Positions 21,242 to 32,649 of a stretch of DNA of 64,000 bases are shown here, one piece after another. The DNA is taken from the NCBI GenBank assembly GCA_949316235.1, contig OX438751.1, positions 5,170,413-5,234,412 of the forward strand, given 5' to 3'. The notes below the pieces were generated by a model. The model had not been told where the DNA came from. It saw only the letters and a program-made list of their open reading frames with translations, and ran no database searches. Every line of letters starts with the position of its first letter. Position 1 is the stretch's first letter. Made by a program: the position numbers and the translations under genes. Origin of the DNA: Oegoconia quadripuncta. Taxonomy: Eukaryota; Arthropoda; Insecta; Lepidoptera; Autostichidae.

Positions 21242-21330
21242 AAGCCCACAAAGCTACGCGTGTAGCACTTGCTACGTATCTACGATAAAGCTACACGAAG
21301 CGTAGACACTACGCGAGGTCTGTGAGGCTT
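21242..21330. mobile_element. Compact GC-rich inverted-repeat element
   Basis: aagcccacaaagctacgcgtgtagca on the left is inverted as acactacgcgaggtctgtgaggctt on the right. The interior is rich in gctacg/cgtag palindromes. This is the structure expected of a very short MITE. Confidence 0.45.
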
Positions 21331-21386
21331 TATTTCAATAGCATTGTTTAAATACTTTGAATTACATTATACAATAAGTACATAAC

Positions 21387-21701
21387 GAGCGTCGGTGGCT
21401 CAGCGCTTATGATGCGGTCTCCCAACTTGGGAGGTCCGGGTTCGGTTTCCAGGTAGGCCATGTACCAATGAGTTTTTAAATTCAATTTAATTACTTATGT
21501 GCGTTTATCCGACTGCTCCTAAACGGCGAAGGAAAACATCGTGAGGAAAAACCTATGTAGATCTGAGAAATAAAAATTCAAAGGCATGTGAAGTCCCCAA
21601 CCCGCATTGGGCCAGCTTGGTGAACTACGGCCTATGCTCCCTCATATACGAGGAAAGGTCTATATCCCTGCAGTGGGATGTTTACGGGCTGATGATGATG
21701 A
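21387..21701 (+). mobile_element. SINE-D, near full length
   Basis: The head gagcgtcggtggctcagcgcttatgatg is followed by gggttcggtttccagg (mutated B box), then cccgcattgggccagcttggtgaactacgg and ctgcagtgggatgtttacgggctgatgatgatga. Confidence 0.85.
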
Positions 21702-22436
21702 CATAGCGAGGGGTTTAAACCGTTATTAAATGAAATTAATAGCGTTGAATTATCATGTGAATGGAGGTAGCAATGACATTACCAAAGTTGTATATCACTA
21801 ATCTAGAATTTTTATTTTAATTGAATGACATGTTTAGTTAGTAGCAAACATTCAATTTTTCTCAGTAAAAGAACCGGCTGTGTTAAAGCGAAATTCGAAA
21901 CAGCTCAACCGATTTCTACAAAACTACGATAACTACGTCATTTTTGGCTACGCAAAGCACTTTAATGCTAATATCAAAGAAGTGTCAAAAATATAAAGGA
22001 TAGCAATAAAACCATTCAACAAACGTAACCTTCCATTTCGTATCTGCAATATTATTATGTATAGGAAACCACAATATTACGAACGATCCTTAAAGAAAAC
22101 GACCCGAATATCACATTTGGTGGCAGATTCTCCAATCTTTCCCCATAACTAGACTGCTAGGAAAAATTATACGGTAGAGATAACCACAAGAAATACGTCT
22201 TTATGGGTAAGAGATAAGATGAAATATACAGTGTATGTGAAGGCATATTTTTGGCCTTTATATTAGGCTGTTACCCATGGACAGTATAACGTAGTAGATT
22301 CTAGAAAAGACTATTTTTAAGTTAGCGTTACATTTTACTATCACTTGCATTATTAACTTAAAACACACGCTTGTAAGTCTACAATCTTTTACAAAATACA
22401 AATAGTCTATTTAGCATAAATAGAGTATTATTATCA
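21702..22436. other. Unrecognised spacer
   Basis: No supported feature. Confidence 0.45.
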
Positions 22437-22665
22437 TACCGCTCGCTGATTGCGGTGTGAGGCGCGACAGTGCCCCCCGTGGAGGGTGCTCTAGTCGCCC
22501 TCCGGGAAAGGGCCTACGCTCATGAGGGGGGGCAAGGCGGGGAGGGGGGACCTGGAGCCGCTGATGTGTTCCCAGGTCCTCTTTACTGCCGAGGATGGTC
22601 GCCGCGGGGTTTTAGTGGGTATCCCTCCCGATAGGGAAAACGTTTCCCCGCTTCAAAAAAAAGGG
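22437..22665 (+). mobile_element. R1-like LINE 3' end
   Basis: This abruptly GC-rich block (gtgccccccgtggagggtgc...ggtcgccgcggggttttagtgggtatccctcccgatagg...gtttccccgctt) ends in an A run (aaaaaaaa). The arrangement matches 3' ends of GC-rich R1/Jockey-group LINEs common in Lepidoptera. No RT core is present; the 61-codon frame at 22522 is incidental. Confidence 0.55.
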
Positions 22666-22767
22666 TATTACAAAGTAATTTTTATGATGTATCAAGAAAG
22701 AACATGATGATAATTGCAATGTCTAAACTAAATAATTACTTTACCTATATTTTAAACCCTGGTGTCT

Positions 22768-22883
22768 CCGCTGCCCTACTGTTAAGGATGACCATATCAG
22801 CCACAAGATGTCCACGTCCACAGGCCTCCAGAGCGACCTGATGTAAACGGCCTGCATCCAGCGACTACCCGCGACCTTCATCA
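22768..22883 (-). mobile_element. LINE-beta 3' end fragment
   Basis: The minus strand reads ...gatgaaggtcgcgggtagtcgctggatgcaggccg (VAGSRWMQA), then ctggaggcctgtggacgtggacatcttgtggctgatatgg. Confidence 0.65.
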
Positions 22884-22974
22884 ATTTTTTTTAATATTTA
22901 TACCGTAACCAAGGTGGTTCGTGTTTTAATTCAAAACTCCGCATGCAACAGAACTCTTTTGGTTTTTCTGTTGT

Positions 22975-23220
22975 TGTTGTTGGTTAGTGGAAGGGCATTT
23001 TAAACGTCCGCCTGGTTAGCTACCACCATCTTATCTAAATCTACCGCCAAACAGCAATGTTAATAGCATTGTTGTGTTCAGGTTGTCAGAGATTAGATAG
23101 CCAGTCCCCCAAATGTATTGGGGTTTCCGGGTCAGTACGCTTCCACCTTCGACTTCATCTTCACTTAACATCAGGTGTATTTGAGGCCAAGTACCAACCA
23201 GTTGTGCATAAAAAAAAAAT
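22975..23220 (+). mobile_element. SINE-C, head missing
   Basis: It starts in ttggttagtggaagggcattttaaacgtccgcctgg and runs to the 3' end acatcaggtgtatttgagg...gttgtgcataaaaaaaaaa. The tRNA-like head and promoter are missing. ORFs on both strands here are shadows. Confidence 0.8.
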
Positions 23221-23830
23221 GTCAAAGTGCGTGTTACCCACCAAAGTAAAGATGTCAAGGAAGCAACCTGTTATGTGTGCGTAATGTGTCAAATACAGTC
23301 CGTGTCATTTGATATAAGCAGTCACATACCACGTGAAGTTTTGTTGTGTGCGCTACAGGTAAGGGAAAAACTTCGCTCCTTTTTGCTGATTGCCCTACTA
23401 GATATCTTCATTCAGGCGTGGCTTTAGACGAGATCTATTGTTATCATGCAACAGAATATCAGTGTGAAATTTAATTAAGATAAGCACTAAACTCATATTA
23501 AGCAAGTAATAGATGTTTTCGTGGGTGGTTGATATGGAGGTTGTGTTAATTTTAAGTATCTGCAGTGGCACCACAGAATACCAGCATCGTGCTTGTTCCA
23601 ACCCGACACATGCTGAGTGGAGACGTTTTTGGATTTAGAAACCTTGGTATTGTAATTTATATTAAAAGTACCTTTATAGCACAAGTTCAAATGAATAGGT
23701 ACTTTCTTTAATTTTTTTCAAAATATCAAGAAATGAACAAAATTATAAGTCCTCCGTTGCACTCAAACTCTGTATCTATGTAAAATTATTGTATTGCCTG
23801 CTTGTATAGCGTTTACAAACAAAAACAAAG
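23221..23830. other. Unrecognised spacer
   Basis: Several overlapping short frames (23227-23690) lack any motif. No supported feature. Confidence 0.4.
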
Positions 23831-24053
23831 TATAAATAATACATATTTAGACATACACAGCGCCATCTAGTTCTACACCAATCAACTTGTGATATGGATA
23901 CCAGATAGTTGATACTCGTAAAGGTACTAAGCAAATACATTTCTTTTTATAAATATATTCTACATAGGTATTATATATAAACATCCCAAAGTCGGGTACA
24001 TTGGTCATGCATAAAATCTCCCTAGCGGGATTACCAACACCCAACAGGTCATC
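23831..24053 (-). mobile_element. SINE-B, A/B-box region partly deleted
   Basis: The body and tail are clear (cagcgccatctagttctacac; tcgggtacattggtcatg). The sequence jumps from ctagcgggatt to accaacacccaacaggtcatc, removing most of the interval between the A and B boxes. Confidence 0.7.
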
Positions 24054-24156
24054 AAAATTAACCGCGAAAGTCTCAAGGAGTAGGTAAAGTACAAGTTCAA
24101 AAGTACAGTTACGCCCTCAACTCAAGCAACTTTAATTTTTCTAACACATTCATAAA

Positions 24157-24620
24157 TTCACGCCTGTTTCCCGTAGGTGTAGGCAGAGACCAAAGACTTC
24201 CACTTGCTACGTTCCTAACACACCTACACTCTCATAAGATTGTTCATACATGTTCGTCGGTTTAGGATACTCTTGACTTGGCCTTTCTTTAAGACGTCCC
24301 CACTTTTGACTTGATTCCTTGATTGATTTGTCTTCCCCTACAAACACTTTCATCCATTCATCCACATTTGCATCGTATATCTCTGTTAGTCTTCTTTCAT
24401 TCATCCTCTCCACATTTCCAAACCATTTCAGCATACCTTTTTCAATCTTTGTCACTACGTCTTCTTTCACATTGCTTAATTCCCTAATTACTCTATTCCT
24501 GATTCTATCTCAAAGTCACATTCATACTTCTCAATGATCTCATTTCCATTGCATTAATTCTACTTTCATCTTTCTTCTGCCATGAACATCCAGACGAACA
24601 TTTTCTTACACCTTTCTATT
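24157..24620 (-). pseudogene. LINE-alpha reverse-transcriptase C-terminus (remnant)
   Basis: The minus strand encodes KEDVVTKIEKGMLKWFGNVERM, then NERRLTEIYDANVD; the GRPRRTY region is degraded. The 3' end carries agtggaagtctttggtctctgcctaca and the closing gggaaacaggcgtga. This is the C-terminal tail typical of RTE-like insect LINEs. Open frame 24207-24470. RT and endonuclease domains are absent. Sister copies: 29996, 38325 and 44577; related subtype at 26313 and 32940. Confidence 0.75.
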
Positions 24621-25367
24621 TAAAGCAAGTATCGAGCACTATGCACATGCAGTACGTTCTTCTGTACGGAAAATAATGTATTTTCCTTTAGGAATTCGAA
24701 ATTGAAAAAAAACAAATACATTTTCACTGCACTGATCGCGATTGTACGATATCGGTATACACATCGGCGTTTCCACTTCAATCCCTATTTTTGTACCCCG
24801 GGGAGTAATTGAAAAGTTAACATTTTCCGAAGTACTATGCTGCGATTGGTAATTAAAGTTAGATTATCTTCGAAGCTCAAGAAAATTGGAAGTGAGGAAT
24901 TACCACCCCATCAGATTCCGCCACCCGATTTATCAGCTCGTGTGTCACACAGCTGTTTCAAGGTGGAGCATAATCAAGTTAATGAGATAGCTTCGCGGCG
25001 AATATTCTTGCGACAACTCATTTGTTGTGTCAACAGAACTCGACGCGACACGTACGGGGCGTGACGTCATCTGATACGAGAAACGTGTCTTTATACCGAT
25101 ATTATATTTGGGTATTCGTAACCTTTGTCTAAAAACAAGATATATAATATGTTGAGTTCGGATCATTATTATCAGCCTTACACATCACACGCGCCCACTG
25201 TTGCGATACAGCCTCCTCTCACTGGGCGCAGCCTCACTTTCCAACAGGTGAGATTGGGGTCAAACGAGTATCCAGTCAATTATAAAAGAAAACGCGTAGG
25301 CAGACGCTCATATAATAACGAGTATGTATACTTTTTAATTTGCGTATTAAAACCCGCCTAGCTGGAA
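24621..25367. other. Unrecognised spacer
   Basis: No supported feature. Short frames at 24837-25361 on both strands carry no motifs. Confidence 0.4.
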
Positions 25368-25704
25368 AGGTCATCGACAGCCAAGGTCTCACACCACTGT
25401 TGGGGCAAAGCCTACTCTCGCTGGGATGTATATACGGGCCATAAATTTGTATCAGACTGTGGCGACATGACAGTCATTTTTTTAAGTAGCCCTATAGGCC
25501 AACGCTTGGCTTAAAGACTGCTTTCAATTCAAAACAACCGAAACCAACTATTTAACGTGCCCTCCAAAGCCTGCAATTATTAGTATTAAAAAGCCACTGG
25601 CCACTAAGCTACTACCACTAAAAAGTCACCCATCCAAAGAGTGACCGCGCTAGATATTGTTTTAATAATCAAAAACGAATAGCGAAAGCGACTGCGTTAC
25701 GAAT
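25368..25704 (-). mobile_element. 5S rRNA-derived SINE, copy 1
   Basis: The minus-strand head (ttcgtaacgcagtcgctttcgctattcg) is followed by atctagcgcggtcactctttggatgggtgac, which matches the 5S rRNA intermediate element and C box (5S: gcgcggtcagtacttggatgggtgacc). The body contains gggcacgttaaatagttgg, ctgtcatgtcgccacagtctgatac and ggcccgtatatac. A 5S-type internal promoter makes this a SINE3-type element. Confidence 0.7.
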
Positions 25705-26310
25705 CCTTCATATAGGATTACCAAATTATAAAAAAAAGGCGAACTTTCCAGACAAAACACTCGATAATATCTGGAACATTTCTCACAATGTCAACCCTAG
25801 GTTCAGAGCAAAAAAGCTCAGTATTCATTCTACGTTTGACGACCATAGATTTCATTGAAGAAAATTTGGCAGACTATTATTTGAGATTCGAATAAGACAA
25901 AAGATAAATTTTGTAAGACTATTAATACCTCACCTTCGAATGTCGCGAAACATTATAAATTATACAGTTTCACGAAATAGGTAGGTATATACATTCACTT
26001 TGATAAATTACCAACTTCATTCCAAATATTATACTTAAATAATGAATTTACGGACCAATTTCATTATAAATCGCCGCTAAATTCGACCCGAACTCGCTAT
26101 TTACGCTCTGCAAGTCTTTACAAGCGTCTCTTATTCAATTTTCAGATCTTCCTTAAAGTAGCGAGATTAGCAAACTTTTCAATCCAATTAAGCAAATACT
26201 TGCAAAGTAAAAAGTCCGAGTAGACGTATTCGAAGTAGATTATGTAACTACTTTACTGAGACGTCTATAGACAAGTAACACCGCTTAATGAGCTTGTATA
26301 TAGATTGGAT
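25705..26310. other. Unrecognised spacer
   Basis: No supported feature. Confidence 0.4.
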
Positions 26311-26506
26311 TAATGTTATGTATATTAAGGTGGTTTGGGCATATAGAACGAATGAGTGAGAGGAGATTAATGAAAGCAATTTATAACGAAAGCGTGAATG
26401 GAAGGGTCGGTAAAGGTCGACCAAGAAGGACGTACGTCAATCAAGTGACTGACGTACTCACAAAAGGTCAGGTGCGGTCAATTACTAACCGACGAGCATG
26501 TATAAA
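26311..26506 (+). pseudogene. LINE-alpha (subtype 2) C-terminus, part 1
   Basis: It encodes LRWFGHIERMSERRLMKAIYN, then GKGRPRRTYVNQVTDVLTKG and TNRRACIN. The frame is interrupted after ACIN by the SINE-B at 26507 and resumes at 26822. Before that insertion the copy was open to its C-terminus. Confidence 0.8.
26501..26506 (+). repeat. Target-site duplication, left (TATAAA)
   Basis: TATAAA at 26501-26506 is repeated at 26816-26821, exactly at the two ends of the SINE-B. Removing the SINE and one TATAAA restores the LINE reading frame (ACIN then HLMRVDD). Confidence 0.8.
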
Positions 26507-26815
26507 CGACGACCTGTTTGGTGTAGTGGTTAGAAACTCTGAGTACTATATACCAAAAGGTCGCGGGTTCGAATCCCGCTAGGGGCATATGTTTGTATGA
26601 TGAATACAGACATGTGTTCCCGAGATATGGATGTTTTTCATTTATATGTATATGTATTTATTAACAAAGAAAATGTATTTATATAGTTTATCAACCATCT
26701 GGTATCCATAACACAAGCCTAGTTGCCTAGTAGTTAGTGTGGAAACAGATGTAGGCGTGGTGTATGTGTGCAAAGATGTTTATTTATTACTGTATATTTA
26801 TTATTTTTTTTTTTA
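26507..26815 (+). mobile_element. SINE-B, full length, inserted in a LINE
   Basis: The complete structure runs from cgacgacctgtttggtgtagtggttag (A box) through gtcgcgggttcgaatcccgctagggg (B box), the ccgagatatggatgtttttc body and gtgtggaaacagatgtaggcgtgg to a tail of ATT and T runs. It is bounded by TATAAA duplications, giving firm element boundaries. Confidence 0.9.
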
Positions 26816-26821
26816 TATAAA

Positions 26822-26935
26822 TCATTTGATGAGAGTGGACGATGCAAAAGTCGTATACCAGGATCGTTGCAAGTGGAAATCAATAGTGTATGCCCACTCC
26901 AACGGGATACAGGCGTGAGCATATATGTATCGATT
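26822..26935 (+). pseudogene. LINE-alpha (subtype 2) C-terminus, part 2
   Basis: It continues the interrupted frame: HLMRVDDAKVVYQDRCKWKS, then YAHSNGIQA and a TGA stop in caggcgtgagc. The terminal sequence gatacaggcgtgagcatatatgtat matches the inverted copy at 32940-33225. Confidence 0.8.
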
Positions 26936-27363
26936 CGATATCACGGTCCGAAATGATATGCTAACTTATAATTTTTTTCACATTTTTTTTTAAACAAGCA
27001 ATTTAACTTTTATTGGATTTGCATGTTGAAGTGGTCGTGGGCATGGCACATAGCTCTAAGAACTGATGACTGGTATGTGTAAATACGATTGTTGATCATA
27101 ATCATGGGCACAGCACCCTTTCTAATGACACGACTTTAATAGCATTCTGTATATGGTTCTGGTAGGATGAACAGCGCTGCGGGTTCCTATCGAGAGCACA
27201 TGCTGAGTCTGGGGCATTTCGTTGCCACGATATGGGTCACGTGTCTTGTTATGATTTTTAACCAACGTACTGTTTTATATTGTATGTATTTATAGGTTAA
27301 GAGACTTGTATCATGGTCGACAAATACATTTATACTAGTCTATTCCACATGTTTAAAAGAACA
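26936..27363. other. Unrecognised spacer
   Basis: No supported feature. Confidence 0.4.
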
Positions 27364-27420
27364 GACAAGTGCGAGTTTCACTAACGCACTGAGAGTTCCG
27401 TAAAAACTTGTATATTATTG
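27364..27420 (+). repeat. Fragment of the 'caagtgcgag' repeat
   Basis: gacaagtgcgagtttcactaacgcactgagagttccgtaaaaac resembles a very common lepidopteran repeat (ggccaagtgcgagtcgg...gagggttccgta). A related scrap lies at 61153-61205. The class is not assigned. Confidence 0.45.
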
Positions 27421-27930
27421 TTCGTCCATCATTTGAATTGTATCGAAATATAAGTTTGTTATCGCAAAAAATAAAACTACACTTTATCGAATATATACTT
27501 TTGCTTTGAGGCTTTGCTTCTTGTCAAAAATGGAAAGTACCGTTACAGGGTTGATTTATTTGCGAGTGTTATAATATGCAGCATTAATGGACGTATTTTT
27601 ACCCGACTGCCCAAGGAAGGAGGGTAATGTTTTCGAGTATATGTATGTAGATTTCTATGTTATCTACGACAGCCCAAATAGCTTGACCGATTTCTACATT
27701 TTATGGGAAAAACTCCAACATGGCGCCCGCGATATGCAAAATATGCTGTCAGGTTTTAAAACTTTATTGTTATTTGAGTTCACTGACTTAGATCTTAATT
27801 TTTTTACAGCTCCAATGAACCGTATTAGAACTAAGTATTTCATATTAATTTCAAATTGATACCAAATACCGCAATGTCTCAAGACGAAAGTCTTTGATCA
27901 GTGTGTTGCCAGTGTTGGGGCGGAAAGGTT
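27421..27930. other. Spacer with one 90-codon frame
   Basis: The frame at 27587-27859 (+) has no family motif. Its 'cccgactgcccaaggaaggaggg' stretch recurs in altered form at about 31962-31985 (cctactgtcccagaaaggagg), so it is probably repeat-derived. Confidence 0.4.
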
Positions 27931-28110
27931 TGTCGAGTGGCGACCACGCACCGGAAGACGCAGTGTGGGCAGGCTCCTCGCGAGGTGGGCCGACGATTTG
28001 GTAAATATCGCGAGAAGCAGCTGGATGTGGGCAGCACAGGACCGATCGTTGTGGAGATCTTTGGGGGAGGCCTTTGTCCAGCAGTGTACGTATTTCAGCT
28101 GATATGATGT
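27931..28110 (+). pseudogene. LINE-beta reverse-transcriptase C-terminus (remnant)
   Basis: The frame from 27936 reads EWRPRTGRRSVGRLLARWAD, then DLVNIARSSWMWAAQDRSLW and RSLGEAFVQQCT. This is the conserved C-terminal tail of an RTE-like insect LINE. The 3' end (gtacgtatttcagctgatatgatg) follows. It is the best-preserved LINE-beta copy here. The opposite-strand frame 27898-28131 is a shadow. Confidence 0.8.
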
Positions 28111-29995
28111 TCTTGACAGGCAGATGGACAACGAAGTGATCCCATGTGGCTTCCTTTTTTTTCGTTTCAGGTATAGAACCTTAAGAACTTGGTAACAGTC
28201 ATCTACGAGTATTTTAAATATCCACGAGGAATAATGTCAACACAATGATATCGGTAACGAAATTAAAAGCAAAAATTTCATATTTTTGTCTGAAAACTTT
28301 TTCAATTCCCTGTTTGTAATTTTTTTTGGGCGTCGTGTCGAGCTTTTTCGTGATAAAACTGAAAGTTCACGGCCGTCTGTATAAATACATCACAACTTTC
28401 CACTGAGTTATTGAGCGATGTTGTATTAGCTGATCGCTTTCAGACGTTCCAGTGGGAATTTCACTTAATTCTTATATCAACTTTTGTGAATTAATATATG
28501 TAACGTATACGCTAACGTTGCTAGTAATTATGACTTATGAGCTGCTATAAATGTGATCGTTTATTTATAGAAATAATAAAGAGAAGTGGGTATAGTACAG
28601 CTCAAACAAGCAATATGCTACCACTATTCATTTAAAATGTCCTGTATGATTAATAATGAAGCCGACTGTATCACCTTTTCATACAAAAAAGATTCACAAC
28701 TGGCGGATATAGCGCGGAAAATACATAAAAATAATAATATAATGGAATTAAGAACCTAAAAAAAAGGTTAAAAAAGGGTGAGCTAGTTTTGAAAAGAGGA
28801 AAAAGAAGATAATTCATACAAAACATTCACCATTTACCTTCAGCAGGCTGTTCATTAGTGAAATAATAGTAATTAGGTAAAACGAAAGATACCTTACAAG
28901 TTTATTCCATTTCAAGCACCATTTCCCAACTTCTTATAGGAAATTTCATTAAATATCTAATTGAACCCCTACAAAGAGGGTTAAGAGGAAAAATATTTCT
29001 AAGCCGGATTCCCTCACGCTCCCAATTTACATTGTCAACACTTCGGTGCGTGCGCTCCTTAATGTATGCAATGTACAGCCATTTTAGTGTAATTACATCT
29101 CTTTTATTGTTATTATATTACACAATTGGGTCGATTTGAGGGTGGAATTTAAAATTTGTGAATTTCTGTACATTTCGAAAGGTGAGCCTTAGATGTTGTT
29201 TCAAACATTATTACTTTTAATATTTGGAACACTCAAACGCGTATGTTTTATATAAAGGTCGTGGAGTTCTGTGTGTATGTACTTTTCGCTTTGCCGTAAC
29301 GAAATAAATACAGGACCAGAAGTAATATTTACTCGAAAGTATGTGAACTTCATGCGATATTTTTCGAGAGCGACAAACAAAGCATTCAGCCATCTTTTTG
29401 CACGGGAAACGAGCTCCGAAAGCGGATGTAGTAACAAACTACTTCCGCAAGACTGAATAAATCTCGTATCAGCATGGACGATAGACGAGATAGATATTCA
29501 AAACGACATTATCATTTCATTGTATGTACTGTTTCTTATACCTTTCAAGTCAATTGCCTAACAAATCAGTTTTTTCAAATGCACAAACAGGATAATGATA
29601 TATAATGAAAATCGATTAAAATGACACTATAAAAACCTTCCAGTTGCTTGAGATGTGGTAACCAGCCTCTCAAATAAATTGGAAGTTACGAACGAGCGCG
29701 CTTCCCTGTACGCTCATAGTCATTTAATATCAGCGATCTGTACTTTGACTCGCTGCCTACTTTCCGTAAAAAACTAGCGTCAAGTTTACTATAAATTCAT
29801 TTTACCAATTATGTACAAATTCTCCCAAAACCAAATTAAAGTGAATACGGCAATTTAACATGCAAGTTGTTTATCTATAAATAGTTGTGCATCTGGAATT
29901 AGACTGTATGCTTGAAAATAGTTTAAGAAATGGTGTAATAACTGTAGATGATCCTTTTTAAATAAATAAAAATGAAAAAATAAAAAGTTGTGATT
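28111..29995. other. Unrecognised AT-rich stretch
   Basis: There is no repeat family or coding signature. Frames at 29201-29456 on both strands are mutually overlapping and motif-free. Confidence 0.45.
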
Positions 29996-30320
29996 GACAG
30001 CGTGTGCGTGTGAAAGAAGACGTAGTGGCAAAGATTGAAAAATGTGTGCTGAGATGGTTTGGACATGTAAAGAGGATGAATGAAAGGAGACTAACGTAGG
30101 AGATATACGAAGCGAATTTGAATGGTAGTGTTGGTAGGGGAAGACCACGGAGAACGTACCATGATCAAACTTGCGAAGTCTTAAAGAAGGGTGAAGTCAT
30201 GAGTACCCTAAAGCTATGGCATGTATGAACGCTTATGAGAGTGAATGAAGCAAAAGGGGTGTTTCATGATCGTAGTACCTAAGTGGAAGTCTGTGGTCTC
30301 TGCCTACAGGCGTTACTTAA
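29996..30320 (+). pseudogene. LINE-alpha C-terminus (remnant)
   Basis: It encodes VKEDVVAKIEKCVLRWFGHV, KRMNERRLT, a stop (TAG), [20 protein letters not shown] and [13 protein letters not shown], then frameshifts. The 3' end is gtctgtggtctctgcctacaggcgtt. The minus-strand 97-codon frame 29855-30148 is a shadow. Confidence 0.8.
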
Positions 30321-30387
30321 TGTATTTATATATGTGATTGACAACCGTTAATCCTTTGGCATATGACTCCCAGCAGAGAATATAATA

Positions 30388-30475
30388 TTGGGTCTTTATC
30401 TATGAAATTGGAGTTTTTATCTTCGTTAATTATACCAATGACATATATGATAATGCCCATTTGGAAATTAAAAAT
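30388..30475 (+). mobile_element. Mariner-like MITE, left-end fragment
   Basis: ta|ttgggtctttatctatgaaattggag followed by ttcgttaattataccaatgacatatatgataatg matches the left end of the MITE at 31471. The right terminal repeat is absent. Confidence 0.6.
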
Positions 30476-30687
30476 GCCCATTTACAACAGCTAGTTATTA
30501 TGAAAACTGACAATGCCTCTTCACAGCAGCTACATTACTCTAAATTATTTTATAATTCTTTTATTTGTATATTCTTCGTACGTAATTTGTATACCATTAA
30601 AATTAATTTATTGTGTTATATTGTAATGGATGTCCAAATGCTCGGGAGATTCCTATGGAAAAATAAATGAGTATGAGTCATTAGTTT

Positions 30688-30905
30688 GACGACCGGTTGG
30701 TGTAGTGGATAGTGACCCTGTCAGCGAAACCAACGGTTGCGGGTTCGAATCGTTGTGTGATGAATATGAACATTTATTCCTGAGTCATGGATGTTTATAT
30801 AAATATTTATGCATGTTTATCCGTTAATTAGTATCCATAGTACAAGCTTTACTTAGTTTGGGACTAGATGATTGGTGTAAGTGTCCGAAATATTTATCTA
30901 TATAT
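30688..30905 (+). mobile_element. SINE-A with small deletion at the B box
   Basis: The head gacgaccggttggtgtagtggatagtgaccctg and ggttgcgggttcgaatc are followed directly by gttgtgtgatgaatatg, removing about 20 bp (ccgcgaggggtaaatgttt). The body and ATT-type tail are otherwise complete. Confidence 0.85.
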
Positions 30906-31470
30906 TAGCTTTTTACAGACTTTAATTGAGGTTTGTACGTGACCTATTGTTTGTACTCTGTTATTGTAATATTTTGGTGCAATAAAGAATATATATAAAT
31001 AAATTCTAGTTTACTTTCGTCTATTTACATTTCGTTTACACAATCCGTTTAATTTCAGTACTTTCAATGTTATAATTGCAACATCCTATTATAATTGTTG
31101 TTTAAATTTGTTAATGTCGTAATTCCGATTGAACATTCACCTTTCCAACTTTAAATAGCCTAATATCTCACTCGGGCGTCCGTGCGAAAGCGGCAGCTGC
31201 GAACAAAACAGCGAACGGTTATTGTTGTTTTAATTGTACCGCCAAAAGTTTAACCGAAACTTTGACAATGAACTTGATAGAGCGACTTTTTAATTACATT
31301 TTTTTTTTCAGTGATACATGATTTCGAATATCATTTTGAGGTTGGCTTTAGGTTTGCTAATTTTAAGGTGCTTTTGAGTAATGTATCACCAGTGAACTCG
31401 TAATAGCATAGTCACATGAAAACTACCCACAAACCTGCATACACACAATTCAATACAGTTTTTTTTAGCA
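30906..31470. other. Unrecognised spacer
   Basis: It begins with a possible LINE tail (ttgtactctgttattgtaatattttggtgcaataaagaatatatataaat, 30947-31010) resembling the LINE-gamma polyadenylation region. The rest is unassigned. Confidence 0.4.
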
Positions 31471-31850
31471 TTGGGTCTTTACCTATGAAATTGGAGTATT
31501 TTTTCTTCGTTAATCATATGTACCAATGCGATTTATTTGGAAAATGGAATATTATTTCAAGGTTTCACATGAAATATTTTTTAATTTCTGGGCTAAATCA
31601 CATAATAAAAAAAATTTGAACAGAGCTCTTTTCGTGTGCTTCCCATAATCATTTCTTAGATTCGCTGAAACTTTTATAAAGCGGTTACTTTTAAAAATTA
31701 ACGCTGCCTATACTTAACTTAATGTTATCCGATAATACACACAAAGTTTAGCTAAATTTGGATTTGCCGTTCCCAAAAAAAATCAAAAATATTTAACAGT
31801 CTTAATGAAATTCTTCATACAAAACGCCAATTTCATAGGTAAGGACCTAA
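31471..31850 (-). mobile_element. Mariner-like MITE, copy 2
   Basis: On the minus strand it begins ttaggtccttacctatgaaattggcgttttgtatgaag and ends accaatttcataggtaaagacccaa. TA follows at 31851-31852; the other flank is CA (31469-31470), probably a mutated TA. The interior matches copy 1 (16377-16732) over its length. It is non-coding. Confidence 0.8.
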
Positions 31851-32175
31851 TATATATTTCTCTCCCTTTCCACACTCCTAATCCTCAACTAAATCAGTTC
31901 GCCCACACTTTCACTTGCTAGTTAAGTACGTTCGTAATTTCATGTTTCATTTCATTTTTACCCTACTGTCCCAGAAAGGAGGATAATGTTATTGGATAGT
32001 CGGTTAAAAATATTGATTATTTATTTAAATGCTGTTAATAATTCGTGAAAATAATTACATAACATTACAACTCCAGGCCAAGGTACCAGGTGTGCCAAGT
32101 ACTACCTGGTAACAGAAAACTAGGAGAATTCTATTGTGTCTAGATTTCCTGGCACGTGATAAATCTGGTAGAGGA
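31851..32175. other. Unrecognised spacer
   Basis: No supported feature beyond the short repeat-like stretch near 31962-31985. Confidence 0.4.
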
Positions 32176-32334
32176 TTTTTTTTTTATGCACGACGGGTTC
32201 GTACTTGACCTCAATCACACCTGATGTTAAGTACCCGGAAACCCCAACACATTTGAGGGACTGGCTATCTTATCTCTGACAACCGGAACACAACAATGCT
32301 GTTAACATTGCTGTTTGGCGGCAGATTTAGATAC
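32176..32334 (-). mobile_element. SINE-C, 3' half
   Basis: tttttttttatgcacgacgggttcgtacttgacctcaatcacacctgatgttaag is the 3' end on the minus strand. A deletion removes tgaagatgaggtcgaaggtgg. It runs to ggcggcagatttagata; the tRNA head is missing. Confidence 0.8.
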
Positions 32335-32649
32335 GATTTGCTTGATTGTCACACCTTCCTGGTTAAAAATTCGTACGTAGACTGTGCCAGATTTCAGCAA
32401 CAATTTCTGCAACCCATTTATATTGTTTAACTGTAAATATGACGGTATTGTGCCATTGATTATGAAACAGCATCGTGCGCAAGCTAACATGTGTCCGCCG
32501 AACAAAGATCCATTTATCATCACGATGAATAGTTCTGAACTATACTCACTCTGTGCCAAGTGCTGGAATACTTTACTCACTGTTGCTTTGGTAAATATAA
32601 AAGGGGATCTCATTATTTTTATTGTTTTTGAAATACCGTAACGGTTGTA
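32335..32649. other. Unassigned open-frame segment between two SINEs
   Basis: On the minus strand a frame stays open from inside SINE-A through this segment into SINE-C (32302-32745, 147 codons). About 100 codons are non-SINE, with KATVSKVFQHLAQSEYSSEL and CARCCFIINGTIPSYL as notable stretches. The plus strand also has an 85-codon frame (32384-32641). I recognise neither. It could be a gene or transposon fragment. Confidence 0.35.
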
